Shown here piece after piece: positions 62,184 to 64,000 of a DNA stretch of 64,000 nucleotides; position 1 is the first letter of the stretch; every line of letters starts with the position of its first letter. The notes below the pieces were generated by a model, which was not told the origin of the DNA, did not search any database, and was given only the letters and a program-made list of their open reading frames with translations. A program made the translations under genes and the position numbers. Location of the stretch: NCBI GenBank assembly GCA_900473205.1, contig UCLB01000027.1, positions 146,978-210,977 on the forward strand, in the 5' to 3' direction. This stretch comes from Hyphomicrobiales bacterium. Its GTDB lineage: Bacteria > Pseudomonadota > Alphaproteobacteria > Rhizobiales > Rhizobiaceae.

Positions 62184-64000
62184 TTAACCCTCTATCTGCG
62201 GAGATTGACTGGATTGCTGACCCCGGTTGCCGGAAAGTGCTTTCAGCACTTCGATCCGCTCTCCGAACATCGCGACCGATCCGTCTTTCAAAATCATGAT
62301 CTTGTCGACGCATTGCAGCAGGGCAGGGCGTTGCGTGATGGTGACCGTGGTGATGCCTTGCGTCTTGGCGTGCAGCAGCGCCTTTGCCAGCGCCTGTTCA
62401 CCCTGCGTGTCGAGGTTGGAGTTGGGCTCGTCCAACACCACGAATTTCGGATCGCCGAAGAAAGCGCGGGCAAGGGCGATGCGCTGCTTCTGGCCACCGG
62501 AAAGCGGTGCACCATCGGCAGCTACCACCGTCTCGTAGCCCTGCGGAAAGCCCGCAATCAGCTCATGCACATCGGCCAGAACCGCAGCCTCATAAATCTG
62601 CCGGTCGTCGACATCGTCGCGCATGCGGCATATATTGGCCTTGATGGTGCCGGGGAAGAGCTGCACGTCCTGCGGCAGATAGCCGATGCTTTCACCGAAC
62701 TGGCGCTGGTCCCAGTTGCGAAGGTCCATGAGATCAAGGCGCACATTGCCTGACGTGGGCATTATGGAGCCGACCAGCATCTTGCCGAGTGTCGTTTTGC
62801 CGGAGCCGGAATTACCGATGATGGCCAGCGACTCTCCCTTTTTTAGCGAAAAGGAAATGCCGTTCAGGATCACCTTCTTCTGTGGTGGTGGCACGAACAG
62901 AATGCGCTCCACATCCAGCCGTCCTTCCGGGTTGGGCAGGCGCAGGCGCGGGAAGTTGAGTGGCGAGTTGATGAGAAGCTGCTTGATGCGCCCATAGGCA
63001 GATGCGGATTTGTTGAACTGGTGCCAACCTTCGATGGCACCTTCTATAGGAGCCAGCGCACGGCCAGACACGATGGAGGCCGCAATCACCATACCACCGG
63101 TCAATTCGCCGGAAAGCGACAGATGCGCACCCCAGCCCAGAAGCGCGATCTGGGTAATCATGCGGCAGGCCTTCGAAACGCCCGAGAACATGATGTTGCG
63201 ATCCTGCGCGGCAACATGGGATTTCAGCGAACCGGCAGTCTCACGGCCCCACATCTTCACGGCTTCGGGTATCATCGCTAGCGCATTGATGATCTGCGAA
63301 TTGCGGGACATGGAATCGAGGTGGAAATTGGCGCGGCTGACATAGCCATTGGCTTCGGCGAATTGCTTGTGCGTGAATTTCTGGTTCAACCAGGCGATGA
63401 TGAAGAGGACCGCGCAGCACGCCATGATGATGATGCCGAGATGCGGGTGAACCAGATAGACCACTAGTACGAAAAGCGGCATCAGCGGAGCATCCAGAAA
63501 CGCGATCAGCGTGCCGGATGTGAGGAATGAACGAAGCTGCTGAAGGTCCTGTAATGTCTGGTAATCCTTGCCGCTGCCATGCAGGGAGGCACGCGCCGCA
63601 GCACTGAGGATCGGCGCGCCGAGCTGCACTTCAAGCTCGACGGCTGTACGCATCAGAATGAAGCGGCGGATGGAGTCCATGAAGGCCTGCAACAGCACCG
63701 CACCGATGACGGCAATGGTCAGCATGACCAGCGTATCCATGGAGCGGCTGGTCAAAACGCGGTCGGAAATCTGGAACAGATAAAGCGGAATGGCCAGAAG
63801 CAGAATGTTGATGGCGATGGTGAACAGCATCACGATCACCATATTGCGGCGAACGGCGGAGATCCCCTTTGCAAGGCTTGCAGCGAAGTTGACGGGTTCG
63901 CTGCGTTTGTGAAAACCGTGCTGGTTGCCTCCGCCGCCCCCGCCGCCACCGCCCTTGGGGGCCGGTTCCTTGCCGTTGCCGCCACCACCGGAGGTGGGGC
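62184..64000 (-). CDS. prsD: Type I secretion ABC exporter (PrsD type), 5' truncated by window edge
   Basis: ABC permease-ATPase of RTX secretion. The frame stays open to the window edge, so the start lies outside. The visible part opens with a Gly-rich, poorly structured segment (a run of eight Gly, near 63930-63953, then NQHGFHKRSEP). About six membrane helices follow, then the nucleotide-binding domain with GNSGSGKTTLGK, YLPQDVQLFPGTI, LSGGQKQRIALARA and FVVLDEPNSNLD. Length and order match rhizobial PrsD. The internal ATG at 63842 would miss this segment. Confidence 0.9.
   Translation of the reverse strand, partial: PTSGGGGNGKEPAPKGGGGGGGGGNQHGFHKRSEPVNFAASLAKGISAVRRNMVIVMLFTIAINILLLAIPLYLFQISDRVLTSRSMDTLVMLTIAVIGAVLLQAFMDSIRRFILMRTAVELEVQLGAPILSAAARASLHGSGKDYQTLQDLQQLRSFLTSGTLIAFLDAPLMPLFVLVVYLVHPHLGIIIMACCAVLFIIAWLNQKFTHKQFAEANGYVSRANFHLDSMSRNSQIINALAMIPEAVKMWGRETAGSLKSHVAAQDRNIMFSGVSKACRMITQIALLGWGAHLSLSGELTGGMVIAASIVSGRALAPIEGAIEGWHQFNKSASAYGRIKQLLINSPLNFPRLRLPNPEGRLDVERILFVPPPQKKVILNGISFSLKKGESLAIIGNSGSGKTTLGKMLVGSIMPTSGNVRLDLMDLRNWDQRQFGESIGYLPQDVQLFPGTIKANICRMRDDVDDRQIYEAAVLADVHELIAGFPQGYETVVAADGAPLSGGQKQRIALARAFFGDPKFVVLDEPNSNLDTQGEQALAKALLHAKTQGITTVTITQRPALLQCVDKIMILKDGSVAMFGERIEVLKALSGNRGQQSSQSPQIEG

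Noticed and set aside
1..64000. CRISPR arrays, prophage, insertion sequences, tRNA or rRNA genes
   Set aside because: No regularly spaced repeats, transposase or integrase products, tRNA cloverleaf sequence or rRNA segment was found on reading.

Overview
The window reads as chromosome from a Rhizobiaceae alphaproteobacterium, most likely Agrobacterium/Rhizobium. The basis is the pcaQ-pcaDCHGB and pcaR-pcaIJF arrangement, an exoY-exoF-exoQ set, PrsD/PrsE-type type I secretion, an ExsH-type glycanase, an imuA-imuB-dnaE2 cassette under an alphaproteobacterial LexA box (GAAC-N7-GAAC), and several paralogous c-di-GMP enzymes. No rRNA, tRNA, CRISPR array, transposase or phage gene was seen. Coding density is high, and no species name is claimed.

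Layout. 1-9.5 kb: 3' end of ftsK, a membrane GGDEF-EAL protein, a methyltransferase, (S)-ureidoglycine aminohydrolase, a diguanylate cyclase with a duplicated PAS-like sensor, a secreted RTX/GH16 glycanase, and a frameshifted polytopic membrane protein. 9.5-20.4 kb: a branched-chain-amino-acid-type ABC transporter, an FAH/hydratase-family enzyme, two divergent citrate-synthase homologues (one carrying a MerR-like DNA-binding domain) around a cluster of TTGATT half-sites, a small MetF-like protein, and a conserved protein of uncertain function. 20.6-24.8 kb: a three-gene unit of a membrane GGDEF-EAL protein and two glutamate-type periplasmic binding proteins, with no permease or ATPase. 24.8-33 kb: the whole protocatechuate branch of the beta-ketoadipate pathway with both regulators. 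33.2-34.1 kb: a 73-residue protein and a DJ-1/PfpI protein. 34.1-40.5 kb: the leucine/isovalerate (liu) operon. 41.3-44.6 kb: exoYFQ. 44.7-50.2 kb: the mutasome. 50.2-57.9 kb: a GntR regulator, a galactofuranose-type sugar ABC transporter and a divergent sugar-acid dehydratase. 58-60.7 kb: a phosphatase, a CxxC protein coupled to AlkB, and an unknown protein. 60.8-64 kb: prsE and the 5'-truncated prsD.

How the genes fit together. Three c-di-GMP enzymes, exopolysaccharide genes, a glycanase and its likely exporter point to surface and biofilm control. Aromatic, leucine, sugar-acid and ureide genes point to life on plant and soil carbon. The mutasome and AlkB handle DNA damage. The least explained items are the binding-protein/c-di-GMP unit (20671-24741) and the citrate synthase fused to a DNA-binding domain (15411-16601).
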